Shown: positions 1 to 9,410, counted from the stretch's first letter. The stretch is 33,776 nt of DNA from CAZCAC01 sp964496575 (GCA_964496575.1 CAZCAC010000093.1:1-33776); one strand, 5' to 3'. Numbers and translations are program-made. The notes: a model not told the origin generated them from the letters alone.

Positions 1-2760
1 AGCGTGGCGATTGGGGGGGAGTTGACCCTGGGGAAACGCGGGGCCCCACAGCTGGCTGTCGACGAGGAGAATGTCCCGGTCCTGGCCCAGGTGGACGTCG
101 AGCTCGTGGGTCGTGCCCTCCGAGCCCACGTTCACCCGGATCCGCGCACTCCCGCCATGGGGAAGAAAGGCCCGCATCGCGTAGCAGTGCTCGAGGACGA
201 TCCTCGCCCGGCCGGCCCGGGCGGGAACGCGCGAGGCCAGCGAGACCCTCGACCGTCCGGGGCGAGAGAGCAGGAGGTAGCGCTGGTCTCTCCCCGGGCC
301 CTCGATCGTCGGCTCCACGCCGGTCCAGCGCACGCGCGTCGCCTGTCCCTCGAGCCGCACCGCGGGCTCGGGGCCGGCGACCGAGAGCATCGCGGTGGCC
401 AGGTTCTCGAGGTAGTTCCGGTGGTTCCGACGTTGCGTGATCACGGGCTCTCCGGGATCGCTGGCCAGGTCACCGTCGAGCCCCGGGTCGGCCAGCGTCC
501 AGATGTTCTCGTAGGTGCTGTACGGGTCTTCTTCCGACAAGATGTGCTTCTCGCACCAGGCCGTGCGCCCGGGGCCGTCCTTCCGGTCGAAGACCGACCA
601 GTAGTCGGCCAGGGGAGCGACCCGGGGAACCTCCTCTCCCTCCCGGAGCTTGCGGAAGGCCTCCTCGAGGCGGTCCAGGTAGGCCCCGAGCGCCTCGGGG
701 AGCGTCCCCCGGACCGCGGCGACATCGAACCCGGCCTCTGCTCTCACCAGCCGAGTCCAGGCCACCGAGCAGCAGATCAGCTCACTCGTCCCCCATCCGA
801 CGCGAAATCGAGTCTGGGGCAGGTCGACGCAGCGCTCGCCCGCGACCCCGGCCCACTCGGCCAGCAGCGGGGGCGGCAGCTCGAGCAGCTTCCCCTCCTC
901 GCGAGCCCGGTACCAGATGCGTACCGCCGACTGGCCGGCGACCCGGTAGGTCTCCCAGTCCGTGTCGCGCATCGACCCGACGAAGCTCGCCAGGCTCGCC
1001 TCGCCGGGGAAACCGCTCAGCGCGGAGAGGACGAGGCGGTGGAGCTCCAGCTCCTCGGGCAGGCCACGAGTCGTCCTGGCGACCTCGAGCAGCCGCTCTT
1101 CGAGCTGGCGATCCTCGGGCGAGGCCCCCGCAGCACCGCCGTAGGGATGCGGGTGAACGAGGTGGTAGTAGGCGGTCGTCTCGGCCGCGCGCAGACGCCG
1201 CTCGTACGAGCTCTCCGCGCCCAGCTCCTTCCACAGGAAGCGCTTCCAGGTCGGGTGCCACCCCTCGTGTGCCCCGGGCGTGAGCAGGAGGTGCTGCAGC
1301 TCGACGTGCGCCTCGCGGAGCCCCGCGCCCTCCTCGCCGCGCAGCATCGCACAGACCCTCGACACCGACTCGTCGGCGTACGCCTCGGCCCGGGCCTGCG
1401 CACTGTCGAGCCCCGGCAGGCGTCTCGTCAGCGACGAGTCGCGGAGGGTGGCGTAGGTCGCCTCCGCCCCGGGAATCGCCCCTGCCTCGTCCAGCTGTCG
1501 CGCCGCCGCGGCGACGTCGTAGTGCATCCTGGCGGCCTTGCCGACGTACCCCGCCCCGGCGAGCAGGAGCCCGAGCAGCAGCCCGAGCAGCACCGCGGTC
1601 GTGGTCTGCACCGGGTTGCGCCGATAGCGCAGCACCAGGCGACGGAGCGGGTTCGCCGGCAGCGCGGCGACGGTCTTCCCCTGCAGGTAGCGATCGAGGT
1701 CGCTGGCGAACGCTCTCCCATCGCGATACCGGACCCCCACCTTGTCGTCGAGCGCCATCCCCACGATCGCCGCCAGCCGCCGGTCGACCGCCGGGTTGAG
1801 CACGCTGACGTCGGAGAGGCCGGAGATCGCCAGGCGTCGCTTCCCCGGTCGGGTCAACGACAGGAGGTCGTGCAGCACCGCGCCGAGGGAGAAGACGTCG
1901 GAGCGGGCGTCGACCTCGCGCCCCAGCCACGCCTCGGGGGAGACGAACGCCGCGGTGCCCAGCACCGTCTGGTCGCCGGTGAGGTCCGTCGACTCGATCG
2001 GCTTCAGGAGCCCGTAGTCGACCAGGACCGGCAGCCGGCCGAGCGCCTCGAGGTCGTTCCCCTCGTTCGCTCCCTCCAGGATGATGTTCGAGGGCTTGAC
2101 GTCGCGGTGGACCAGCCCCATCGCGTGGATCGCGCCGAGGGAGCAAGCGACCTCGCGAACCAGGCGCACCACGCGGCGCACGTACTCGCGGTTCTCGTGC
2201 CCGGGTTGCTCCAGCTGGCGGCGCAGGACCAGGCCGAGCAGCACGTCGTGCAGCGTGCGCCCCTCGATCAGCCGCATGGCGATGTAGGAGTAGCCCTGTT
2301 CCGTCCCGGTCGCGTAGACCTCGGCGAAGCTCTGGTGGCGGACACCGGACGCCAGGTTCGATTCGCGCTGGAAGCGGGCCAGAGCGTGCGGGTCCTTGTT
2401 CGCCAGGGCCGGCGAGAGGACCTTCAGTGCCACCTCGCGATTCCCCTTCGAGCGCTGCCGGGCGCGGTAGACGCCACCCATCCCTCCACCGCCGAGCCAC
2501 CAGTCGAGGGTGAAGTCGCCGAGCTCCGTACCCGGGACGAGGACCCCCTCGGCGAGCGCCGCCTCGCCCTGATCGCGATTGGCCTCGACGCGCCGCTGGT
2601 AGTCCCTCAGGGCGTCGAGCGTCGCGACGATCTGCGCCTCGCGCCCCGGGAAGCGCGGCGCGAGCTCTTCCAGCGTCGGCCTCGCTCCCCCATCGAGGAT
2701 CGTCAGCGCCGCCTCCAGGATCTCTTCGTCCAGCTCGATCGCCGCTTGCTCTTCCGTCAT
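1..2760 (-). CDS. Membrane-anchored Hanks-type Ser/Thr protein kinase, C-terminus cut by window edge
   Basis: The minus-strand frame from the ATG at 2758-2760 stays open to base 1, giving 920 codons without a stop. A GAGGG ribosome site precedes the ATG. An N-terminal stretch of about 80 residues is followed by a protein kinase domain: glycine loop GGGGMGG (about 90-96), VALK lysine (113), catalytic HRDVKPSN (218-225), DYG in place of DFG (248-250) and SPE in place of APE (274-276). A single hydrophobic segment (about 386-404, rich in LLGLLLG) then leads to at least 500 residues of probably extracytoplasmic sequence that I do not recognise. By family it phosphorylates Ser/Thr on target proteins and senses a signal through the outer part. 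It lies 79 bp downstream of an ECF sigma factor on the same strand, a pairing common in Planctomycetota, so it probably acts with that sigma factor. The long plus-strand ORF over it is its antisense shadow. Confidence 0.9.
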   Translation of the reverse strand, partial: MTEEQAAIELDEEILEAALTILDGGARPTLEELAPRFPGREAQIVATLDALRDYQRRVEANRDQGEAALAEGVLVPGTELGDFTLDWWLGGGGMGGVYRARQRSKGNREVALKVLSPALANKDPHALARFQRESNLASGVRHQSFAEVYATGTEQGYSYIAMRLIEGRTLHDVLLGLVLRRQLEQPGHENREYVRRVVRLVREVACSLGAIHAMGLVHRDVKPSNIILEGANEGNDLEALGRLPVLVDYGLLKPIESTDLTGDQTVLGTAAFVSPEAWLGREVDARSDVFSLGAVLHDLLSLTRPGKRRLAISGLSDVSVLNPAVDRRLAAIVGMALDDKVGVRYRDGRAFASDLDRYLQGKTVAALPANPLRRLVLRYRRNPVQTTTAVLLGLLLGLLLAGAGYVGKAARMHYDVAAAARQLDEAGAIPGAEATYATLRDSSLTRRLPGLDSAQARAEAYADESVSRVCAMLRGEEGAGLREAHVELQHLLLTPGAHEGWHPTWKRFLWKELGAESSYERRLRAAETTAYYHLVHPHPYGGAAGASPEDRQLEERLLEVARTTRGLPEELELHRLVLSALSGFPGEASLASFVGSMRDTDWETYRVAGQSAVRIWYRAREEGKLLELPPPLLAEWAGVAGERCVDLPQTRFRVGWGTSELICCSVAWTRLVRAEAGFDVAAVRGTLPEALGAYLDRLEEAFRKLREGEEVPRVAPLADYWSVFDRKDGPGRTAWCEKHILSEEDPYSTYENIWTLADPGLDGDLASDPGEPVITQRRNHRNYLENLATAMLSVAGPEPAVRLEGQATRVRWTGVEPTIEGPGRDQRYLLLSRPGRSRVSLASRVPARAGRARIVLEHCYAMRAFLPHGGSARIRVNVGSEGTTHELDVHLGQDRDILLVDSQLWGPAFPQGQLPPNRHA

Positions 2761-2839
2761 TGCGCTTTCCCTCGACGGCGGGAGGCCGAGCCCCCGCGCT
2801 GGAACCTGAAACGCGAGTTCCCGCTGTTGCGTTCGCCGA

Positions 2840-3493
2840 TCAGCCCTTTTCCGCGAGACCCAGCCGGATCACCATCACCGTGCGCGCGCGCTTGAGGAGC
2901 CCCCGCACCGCCGAGGCGCTGCAGCCCAGCGCGAGGCCCGCTTCGTCGCGCGAGTAACCGCGCATCTCCACCAGGTCCCAGGCGAGGAGCTGGCGATCGC
3001 TGAGCACCTCGCGCGCCAGGTCGTGGAGCTCGGAGACGCGCGCGCAGCTGGTCGGAGTCTCCGCGGTCGGGCCCCCCGGTCGGGTCACGACTCGCTCGTC
3101 GCTCGCCTCGGTCAGCGGCTCTCCCGGCTTGCCCCCTCCACGCTTCCTGGCGGTCTGCCTTCGAAACAGCTCGATCACCGTGTTGTCCGCGATCTTCCCC
3201 ACCCAGGCGTAGAAGGAGCCCGTGCCCGAGGGAGTGAAGTCGTCGCGCGCGCTGGAGACCGCCAGCCACACTTCCTGGACGACGTCACCCACCTGCACCC
3301 CGTGCAGCAACGGCCAGAGGTGGTGGAAGCTCACCCGCTTCTCGAGCAGCGGGGCGAAGCGTCGGTGGAGATCGCCGAACGCACCTTCGTCCCCCCCTTG
3401 CCAGCGAGCGACGCGGAGGTCGGTGCACCACGCGGCGGGTTCGGCCCTGCCCTCGAGCGGAGCCGGGACGTCTCGGTCTTCTCCTTCGTTCAT
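2840..3493 (-). CDS. ECF-type RNA polymerase sigma factor
   Basis: This 217-residue protein has a sigma-70 region 2 (about 25-115, with the VGDVVQEVWLAV core at about 67-78) and a region 4 helix-turn-helix (about 158-210, with YSRDEAGLALGCSASAVRGLL). It should direct RNA polymerase to a dedicated set of promoters. The frame is open further upstream, to 3703, but I chose the ATG at 3493. Conserved sequence begins soon after it, and a -10-like TAGTCT lies 32 bases upstream; ATGs at 3547 and 3562 are alternatives. The kinase gene follows after 79 bp, so the two probably form an operon in which the kinase controls the sigma factor, as known for ECF sigma factors linked to kinases in this phylum. 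No anti-sigma factor is visible. Confidence 0.85.
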   Translation of the reverse strand: MNEGEDRDVPAPLEGRAEPAAWCTDLRVARWQGGDEGAFGDLHRRFAPLLEKRVSFHHLWPLLHGVQVGDVVQEVWLAVSSARDDFTPSGTGSFYAWVGKIADNTVIELFRRQTARKRGGGKPGEPLTEASDERVVTRPGGPTAETPTSCARVSELHDLAREVLSDRQLLAWDLVEMRGYSRDEAGLALGCSASAVRGLLKRARTVMVIRLGLAEKG

Positions 3494-3524
3494 TCGAGCT
3501 TCAGACGATTCGAGCGACCGGAAC

Positions 3525-3530
3525 AGACTA
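3525..3530 (-). promoter_or_regulatory. Putative -10 element of the sigma factor/kinase operon
   Basis: TAGTCT on the minus strand lies 32 bases before the chosen ATG of the sigma factor. It resembles the GCTATCCT-type hexamers in front of several other genes here. No convincing -35 box is seen. Confidence 0.3.
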
Positions 3531-3661
3531 CCCGATTCGCGGTTCATTCCGAGCGAACGCATCGAGGGAACCGAAGGTGCGCCCATTCGATTTGCGAACT
3601 CCCAATCGGGGGCGCCGGAGGGGCCGACCGGAGAGAAGGCGAAGAGGTCGCTCGACGATCC

Positions 3662-3683
3662 GGGAGCGACACGTATCGCTCCC
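3662..3683. promoter_or_regulatory. 22-bp near-perfect palindrome, candidate operator
   Basis: The arms GGGAGCGA and TCGCTCCC flank an ACGT core, and only one base pair of the 22-bp dyad (3670/3675) is mismatched. It lies between the divergent sigma factor and HExxH protein genes, directly before a -10-like TATGCT at 3691. That is the expected place for a dimeric repressor or activator site. The binding protein is unknown. Confidence 0.45.
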
Positions 3684-3690
3684 CGTTCGC

Positions 3691-3696
3691 TATGCT
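3691..3696 (+). promoter_or_regulatory. Putative -10 element of the HExxH protein gene
   Basis: GCTATGCT contains the hexamer TATGCT, which ends 31 bases before the ATG at 3727. It starts 8 bases after the 22-bp palindrome, so a protein bound there would overlap the -35 region. Confidence 0.4.
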
Positions 3697-3726
3697 CCGG
3701 CAACGCTCCTTCGCCCTGGAAACGCC

Positions 3727-4938
3727 ATGTGGAAGCTCCTCCTGCTCACGGTCCTGCTCCTCGTCCCCCGCGGCGAGGTCGAGCCCGAACCGGACGTCGT
3801 CGAGACGAAGGACGGCCGATCCCTCGAGGGGATCGTCGTCTACGAGAATGACGAGCACCTCGTCCTGCGAGTGAAGTCGCGCGACCGTGAGATCCCCCTG
3901 TCCAGGGTCGAGTCGGTACGCGCCGCGATCCGCGAGCTGCCGGTGGCGCTGGATTCGATCGCCGAGCTGGGTGCGCGGGACGTGAAGGCTCACCTGACCC
4001 TGGCGGCGGATCTCGAGCGGCGCAACCTGCCGCTGGAAGCGAGGTTGCTCTACTGGCGAGTGCTCCTGGTCGATCCGGCGAACGAGGCCGCCCACACCGC
4101 GCTCGGTCACCGGAAGCGGCAGAAGTCGTGGGTGAGCCAGCACCGCGGCCGCTGGTGGAAGTGGGACAAGCTGCAGGAGGTGCGGCAGGCGGACTTCGGT
4201 GATGCGTGGGAGATCGAGACGACGCACTACCACGTGCGCACCGATCTGCCGCTCGCGAAGGCGATCGACTGCGCGCTCGACCTCGAGCGCCTCTTCCTCG
4301 GCTTCTACGAGACCTTCGGCCCCGGCCTGGAGCTCTACCGGATCACCGAGAAGATGGGCGCCTCGATCCACGCGAGCCAGTCGTCCTACCCTCAGATCGG
4401 CGGGAGCCGCGGCTACTACAAGCCCGCGGAGGGGACGCTCTACATGAACGCCTCGGGCGGCCTCTCGCGCACGACGCTGGTGCACGAGGGCACGCACCAG
4501 CTGCTCGACTACAGCGCCCGGCGGATGAAGCCGGGCAAGGGGAAGATCCCCGGTTGGCTGGACGAGGGGCTGGCGCAGTACATGGAAGCCGCGCTCACGG
4601 GCAAGCCCGGCGAGCTGGTGATCGTCCCCGGCCGCCGCGACAAGGGGGGCTTCGCCACGCACGCCAAGGCGAAGAAGCCGTACCGCCTGAATCGCGTGCT
4701 GAACTTCCAGAGCGACGACTTCCACGCCTCCACGAAGCAGCACCTGAAGTACGCGCAGGCCTACACGCTGGTGACCTTCTGCCTGCACGGGGGCCAGGGG
4801 GCGTACCGCGACGGTTTCTTCACCTACCTGCGCAGCGCCTACGCCGGAAAGGACTCCTCGACGCACTTCAAGAAGGCGATCGGGGTGAAGGAGAAGGAGC
4901 TGGAGAAGGCCTGGGCGGAGTACGTGCGGGGAGCGTAG
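3727..4938 (+). CDS. Exported HExxH-motif protein, putative metallopeptidase
   Basis: The 403-residue protein begins with a short hydrophobic signal-like segment (MWKLLLLTVLLLVP). It shows the zinc-binding pattern HEGTH (253-257) followed by WLDEGLAQYME, where Glu280 is the likely third ligand, as in gluzincin peptidases. The N-terminal 60 residues (ETKDGRSLEGIVVYEND onward) look like a small beta domain of the kind often found in planctomycete proteins, and residues 80-125 look like a tetratricopeptide-type helical segment. By motif it may cleave peptides outside the cytoplasm, but no substrate can be named. The start is fixed by the signal segment; upstream codons of the same frame are not protein-like. 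It is divergent from the sigma factor/kinase operon and could belong to its regulon. Confidence 0.8.
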   Translation: MWKLLLLTVLLLVPRGEVEPEPDVVETKDGRSLEGIVVYENDEHLVLRVKSRDREIPLSRVESVRAAIRELPVALDSIAELGARDVKAHLTLAADLERRNLPLEARLLYWRVLLVDPANEAAHTALGHRKRQKSWVSQHRGRWWKWDKLQEVRQADFGDAWEIETTHYHVRTDLPLAKAIDCALDLERLFLGFYETFGPGLELYRITEKMGASIHASQSSYPQIGGSRGYYKPAEGTLYMNASGGLSRTTLVHEGTHQLLDYSARRMKPGKGKIPGWLDEGLAQYMEAALTGKPGELVIVPGRRDKGGFATHAKAKKPYRLNRVLNFQSDDFHASTKQHLKYAQAYTLVTFCLHGGQGAYRDGFFTYLRSAYAGKDSSTHFKKAIGVKEKELEKAWAEYVRGA

Positions 4939-5137
4939 CGACGTCCGGGATCGGTCCTGGCTGCGGGTCCGGTGAGTGAGGAGTCCACGGAGGGACAACC
5001 GCATGCCGAGGTCCGGATGTCGGTCGCGCCGAGGATTCACCATCCGCTCCGACTTCCTGACACGGTTGTAAGGAGCGCACCACGGCCGGGTCGAGTCTCA
5101 TGGGGGTACGCCGAGCCGACTCCACGGAGATGAACCG

Positions 5138-6772
5138 ATGATGCCCCGCGCCAGATCTCTCATTGCCTGCCTCGCCCTCCTCGCTTCCCTCCAGACCGCG
5201 GAGGCCCAGGTTCAGGTCTACACTGACGAAGCCGCTTTCCTCGCTGCCCTGACGGCGAACAGCATCCCGGCGACTCACGAGAGCTTCGAGGACGACGCCG
5301 CGTGGGGACACGTCCGCACGACGATCGCGGGCGGCCAGAAGACCGCGCCGTCGGTGAACAGCAGGGGTGTGACCTGGACCGCCAACAACGGCATCAGCGG
5401 CATCACCACGGGAGAGGGGCCGGCGCGCACCGGCAGCTGGGGGTTCTTCCAGCTCCCCCACGGTGACTGGAACAACGGCATCACCGACGGCTTCATCGGG
5501 ATCGGCGACCAGCAGATGGTCGCCATCGGCGGCTGGATCAAGTCGACGGGCAACGCGAAGATCAGCCTGGAGCTCGACGGGGTCCCCGTCGACTTCGGCG
5601 GGAACAACGCCACCGTGAACGTGTACCAGTTCTTCGGAGCGATCGATCTCGGTGGGTTCGCGCAGTTCGAGTACATCGAGCTCGAGGCGACCCCGGACGA
5701 CTGGAAGCTGATCTTCGCCGAGGACTTCACCTTCGCCTTCGGCGGAACGCTCGTGGACTGCAACCAGAACGGGGTCGGAGACGCGCTCGACATCGGTTCC
5801 GGGAGCAGTGAGGACTGCAATGCCAACCTGATCCCCGATGAGTGCGAGATCGCCGCCGACGGCGGTTCGAGCGGCGGGCCTTACTTCTGCACCGAGAACT
5901 GCGATCCGGACTGCAATGGCAACGGCATCATCGACGCTTGCGAGGTCACCGTGCCGATCGTTCACGCATCGGGTCCCCTGTCGCCGATCGGCGACGGCAT
6001 CCCGCAGAGCTTTCTGATCCCGACGCCTCCCGCGCCGCAGCTGGACGTCATCCTGTCCTTCAGTGCGTACGGCAACCTCGGCGGTCCCGACGAGTACATC
6101 GACGTCGACATCAACGGTCTCGACGTCGGATCCGTCTTCGTCCTGGATGGGAGTGATTGTCCCGACGGTCCAGCGGACGTGGCGCAGCTGATCGTTCCGC
6201 TGGCGCTGTACCAGCAAGCCGTGGGCTCCGGCGACGCCACGATCAACATGGTCGCCAGCACGGAGGTCGACGCCTTCGACTGCGAGAGCGCCACGTCCAT
6301 CTCGGTGGAGGTCACGATCTTCGCGTCCTCGCCCCTCGACGCCAACGGCAACGGGATCCCGGACGAGTGCGAGGAGCTGGGCACTCGCTACTGCGTGGCC
6401 GCTCCCAACTCGGCCCATCCCGGCGGCGCGCACGTGCACGCTCTCGGCAGCGCCGTGGTGGCGGACAACGACTTCACGCTGGAGACGAGGGATCTCCCCC
6501 CGAACGTCTTCGGCCTCCACTACTTCGGTCTGAGCCAGATCCAGGTCCCTTTCGGAGACGGCTTCCGCTGCGCTGGCGGTTCGATCGTACGCTTGAAGGT
6601 GGTGATGTCGGGCTCGGCCGGAGTCTCGACCTGGCCGGTTGACCTGACCGCTCCCCCGGCGGCCGGCGTGATCGTGCCCGGCAGTGTGTTCAACTTCCAG
6701 CACTGGTACCGCGACACGGCCGGGGGTCCGGCGGGATTCAACTTCTCCGACGGGGTGGAAGTCGTCTTCTGA
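5138..6772 (+). CDS. Secreted protein with DCNxNG repeats and FGDG-type C-terminal domain
   Basis: The 544-residue protein has a clear signal peptide (ARSLIACLALLASLQTAEAQ) and a GGAG ribosome site before tandem ATGs at 5138 and 5141. Residues 25-205 form a beta-rich domain I cannot assign (FEDDAAWGHV, DGFIGIGDQQMVAIGGW). Residues about 207-270 and 398-412 hold Asp/Asn/Cys repeats such as DCNANLIPDECE and DANGNGIPDECE, which resemble calcium-binding dockerin or thrombospondin type 3 loops. The last 130 residues are a domain with FGDGFRCAGGSIVRL, FQHWYRDTAGG and FNFSDGVEVVF. This domain also ends three other proteins in the window (13536, 30019 and 32974). It is probably an exported, surface or matrix protein; no enzymatic motif is seen. 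Confidence 0.85.
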   Translation: MMPRARSLIACLALLASLQTAEAQVQVYTDEAAFLAALTANSIPATHESFEDDAAWGHVRTTIAGGQKTAPSVNSRGVTWTANNGISGITTGEGPARTGSWGFFQLPHGDWNNGITDGFIGIGDQQMVAIGGWIKSTGNAKISLELDGVPVDFGGNNATVNVYQFFGAIDLGGFAQFEYIELEATPDDWKLIFAEDFTFAFGGTLVDCNQNGVGDALDIGSGSSEDCNANLIPDECEIAADGGSSGGPYFCTENCDPDCNGNGIIDACEVTVPIVHASGPLSPIGDGIPQSFLIPTPPAPQLDVILSFSAYGNLGGPDEYIDVDINGLDVGSVFVLDGSDCPDGPADVAQLIVPLALYQQAVGSGDATINMVASTEVDAFDCESATSISVEVTIFASSPLDANGNGIPDECEELGTRYCVAAPNSAHPGGAHVHALGSAVVADNDFTLETRDLPPNVFGLHYFGLSQIQVPFGDGFRCAGGSIVRLKVVMSGSAGVSTWPVDLTAPPAAGVIVPGSVFNFQHWYRDTAGGPAGFNFSDGVEVVF

Positions 6773-6845
6773 TCGGCGTTCGGACCCGGGGGCGAACACG
6801 TGGGGGGCGCACGTGCCGGGGCGGTGGGACGTTCCGCCGCGGGCG
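6773..6845. other. Short convergent intergenic gap with small inverted repeats
   Basis: Between two convergent genes lie two copies of CACGTG (6797-6802 and 6810-6815) and a GTTCG/CGAAC pair just before them. These could fold as weak terminator hairpins, but there is no T-tract, so the assignment is tentative. Confidence 0.2.
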
Positions 6846-9410
6846 CTAGTCCAGCTTCACCTCGGTCAGGATTCCGGCGACGATGAAGAGGTCCCGCTGG
6901 CGCTGCAGGATCGGATCCCACTCGTAGCTCTTCTCCCCCGTTTCCGGGTCGATCACGGCCTCGAGCGGTCTCGAGTGATCGGTCAGTTTCAGGGACATCC
7001 GGTAATCTCCGGGAGGCAGCGCGTCGAAGCGTACCCGACCGCTCCGCTCCTGGTGGACCGACATCCAGTCGTAGTCGGTGCCGTGGTCACAGAACAGCCG
7101 GACTTCCTGGGAGGGCACGCCGGACGATTCTTTGCGCGGAGCCAGGGCGATCTCGAGCCAACCCCGCTTCGGCAGGACGGCTCCGTCGGGCAGCTCGATC
7201 GCCAGCTGACCCGTCTCGACGTGGAGGGTCTGCTCGATGGTGTCGAGGAGCGGCAGGGTCAGAACCGCCGTCGGGTGCGGGACGACGATACCCCGATGGT
7301 ATTCGAGCTCGACGCGTACGGCGCCCAGCGCGAGCACGTGCTTCGTCTCCGTCTCACCGGATCTCATCGTGGCGAAACGCACGCGACGATCCGGTCGATC
7401 GATGGGAACCAGGTAGACGTCGAACCGGGGCCCCGCGGTCGCCGTGGTCACGGTCAGCGTGAGCTCGCAAAGACCGGAGTCGCGCAGGTCCACGGTGAGA
7501 GGAGTCGTCTTCCCCAGCTCGACCTCGACCTCGATGTCGCCCTTCCTTTCGAACTCCCCGCGCATGCCCTGGACGGAGATCTCGTGCTTTCCGGGCATCA
7601 ATCCCTCGAAGCGGAACTCGCCCGCCTTCGAGGTCCGGGCCTCGTGCCACTTCTGCCAGGAGCCGGTGCGCACCAGGAGTCCCTCGGGGGAGCAGCCGGG
7701 CGGGACGAGCACCCTGCCGGCGACGATGCCGGCGGGCCGGAGGCGCGCGTCGGGAAACAGCAGCGTCTCGTCGGGCTCGAGACCGCACGGCCCGATCAGG
7801 GCGATGGTGCCGTCGACGGCGCGCACCTCGAGGACGTAGGTCCCCGGGTAGAGGCCGCGGAAGAGGTACTCCCCCCGCTCGTCGGTCGTCCCTTCCATGC
7901 GGATCACGTGATCGGGCTCGAAGCGGGTCTCCGGGGGTATCGGCTTCTCGCCGGGCCGCGGGGTGATGATCGTGAGCCCCCCTCGGGTCTCCACGGTCCT
8001 CGGTGGATGGCCGTCGGGCCACACCGGCCGGTTGCGACCGGAGACGAGCCGCACGGAGACGTCCCCTTCCGGCGCGTCTCCCCGGAGGACTCGACCGCGA
8101 ATCGACGCTCCGCGGCGAAGCCGCAGGACCTGGACCGGTCCATCGCGATCCTCCGGCTCGACCTCCCCGCTGAGCGGCAGGTAACCGGGCGCGCAGACGC
8201 CGAAGAGGTCGTAGCCCGGGCGCGCCCACAGCTCGACGATCCCTCCCGGGTGCTCTTCGGGACGGGGCCGATGGTGCTGGGCGTGCGGCCATTCGCCGCC
8301 GATGACGATGTCACTGGACCAGTTCGCCAGCTTGCCCCTCCCGTGGTGGATCTCCAGCCCGTAGGACTCGATCGGATCGGACGTCTCGTCGTCGACCACC
8401 ACGAAGCGCGTGGTGGGCAGCCGGTGCAGGACGATCTCGATCTCCCGCGAGCCGGGCTCGAAGAGGAGCTCGGCGCCATCGGGAACCTCGTACCCCTCGA
8501 AGCGTAGCTCGAGCCGGTGCGGCTTCTCTTCCCACAGCTGGAGCACGAAGCGGCCGTCGGCGTCAGTGTGCTCCGAGGCGGAGCATCCCGATTCCTCGTC
8601 CTTGACGCTCACGTTCACCTTCCGGAGCGGGCGGCCCGTCTCGTCGACGACTCTCCCGCGCAACGGAAAGGTGGACGTCAGGGTGAAGTCGACCCCCTCG
8701 ACGAAGCGACCGGGGGTGATCGCGACTTCATCCTGGAACTCACTGCGGTAGCCGTCGAGCTCGACAGAGACCCCGCCCTTGAAGGGCCGCACGTGCCCGA
8801 GCACGTAGCTCCCATCCTCCGCTGTGCGCGCCCACGCCTCGCCGGGGCTGCCGGGGCCCCAGCCGCGCTGCACGAAGGCGCCCCCGATCGGTTTCCCCGC
8901 CCGATCCACAACCGTTCCGCGAATCGCCCCGACGAGCTCGAGCTCGATGGTCCCCAGGTCGTGTTCCCCTTCAGCGAGCGGCCGGTGATCGCTCCCCCAC
9001 CCGAAGCTCTTGTGTGGAGCCCGGTGCAAGGGATCGCAGTCGATCCCGAGCCAGCACTTGCCTTCCGGCGGAACCGGTGCTTCGAGGCGGAAACGTCCCT
9101 GCTCGTCGGTCCTCGTTCGATGAACGTGCCGCTCGACGCGCTCCCAGTAGTTGGACAGGTCCTCTTTCAGCACCACGCCCTCTCGCTCGGTAGTCCATTG
9201 GATCTTCACCGCGACGTTCGCGCAGGCCTCACCCTTCTCGTCCACGACGAGGCCGGTAAGCGCACACCTCGGCTCCGTGGCTCGCTGATCGACACGGGTC
9301 GTGGGTACCGGCTGTCGCTGATCGGATCCGATCTCCTGAGCCGTCGCCAGGAGCGGAGCGAGCGACAGCGGGGCGACCAGGAGAAACAGCAGCGTGTGCG
9401 TGTGGAACAT
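6846..9410 (-). CDS. Secreted carboxypeptidase-regulatory-like repeat protein
   Basis: From the ATG at 9410 the protein has 854 residues. An AAAGGT ribosome site and a signal peptide (HTHTLLFLLVAPLSLAPLLA) support this start over the longer frame from 9488. The body is a string of beta-sandwich repeats of the carboxypeptidase regulatory-like type, with signatures such as RGTVVDRAGKPIGGAFV, RGRVVDETGRPLRKVNV, TDADGRFVL, TDERGEYLFRGLYPGTY and AGEFRFEGLMPGKHEI. No peptidase domain is present. Such repeats usually serve as structural or carbohydrate/peptide-binding modules on exported proteins. It lies 74 bp downstream of the radical SAM gene on the same strand. A weak TATGCC hexamer at 9462-9467 may give it its own promoter. 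A functional tie to the radical SAM enzyme is possible but unproven. Confidence 0.85.
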   Translation of the reverse strand: MFHTHTLLFLLVAPLSLAPLLATAQEIGSDQRQPVPTTRVDQRATEPRCALTGLVVDEKGEACANVAVKIQWTTEREGVVLKEDLSNYWERVERHVHRTRTDEQGRFRLEAPVPPEGKCWLGIDCDPLHRAPHKSFGWGSDHRPLAEGEHDLGTIELELVGAIRGTVVDRAGKPIGGAFVQRGWGPGSPGEAWARTAEDGSYVLGHVRPFKGGVSVELDGYRSEFQDEVAITPGRFVEGVDFTLTSTFPLRGRVVDETGRPLRKVNVSVKDEESGCSASEHTDADGRFVLQLWEEKPHRLELRFEGYEVPDGAELLFEPGSREIEIVLHRLPTTRFVVVDDETSDPIESYGLEIHHGRGKLANWSSDIVIGGEWPHAQHHRPRPEEHPGGIVELWARPGYDLFGVCAPGYLPLSGEVEPEDRDGPVQVLRLRRGASIRGRVLRGDAPEGDVSVRLVSGRNRPVWPDGHPPRTVETRGGLTIITPRPGEKPIPPETRFEPDHVIRMEGTTDERGEYLFRGLYPGTYVLEVRAVDGTIALIGPCGLEPDETLLFPDARLRPAGIVAGRVLVPPGCSPEGLLVRTGSWQKWHEARTSKAGEFRFEGLMPGKHEISVQGMRGEFERKGDIEVEVELGKTTPLTVDLRDSGLCELTLTVTTATAGPRFDVYLVPIDRPDRRVRFATMRSGETETKHVLALGAVRVELEYHRGIVVPHPTAVLTLPLLDTIEQTLHVETGQLAIELPDGAVLPKRGWLEIALAPRKESSGVPSQEVRLFCDHGTDYDWMSVHQERSGRVRFDALPPGDYRMSLKLTDHSRPLEAVIDPETGEKSYEWDPILQRQRDLFIVAGILTEVKLD

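Noticed and set aside
4..2895. Plus-strand open frame of 963 codons over the kinase gene
   Set aside because: It is the in-phase antisense of a clear kinase with all catalytic motifs; its translation is rich in Arg, Pro, Val and His without any domain. Long antisense frames are common at this GC content.
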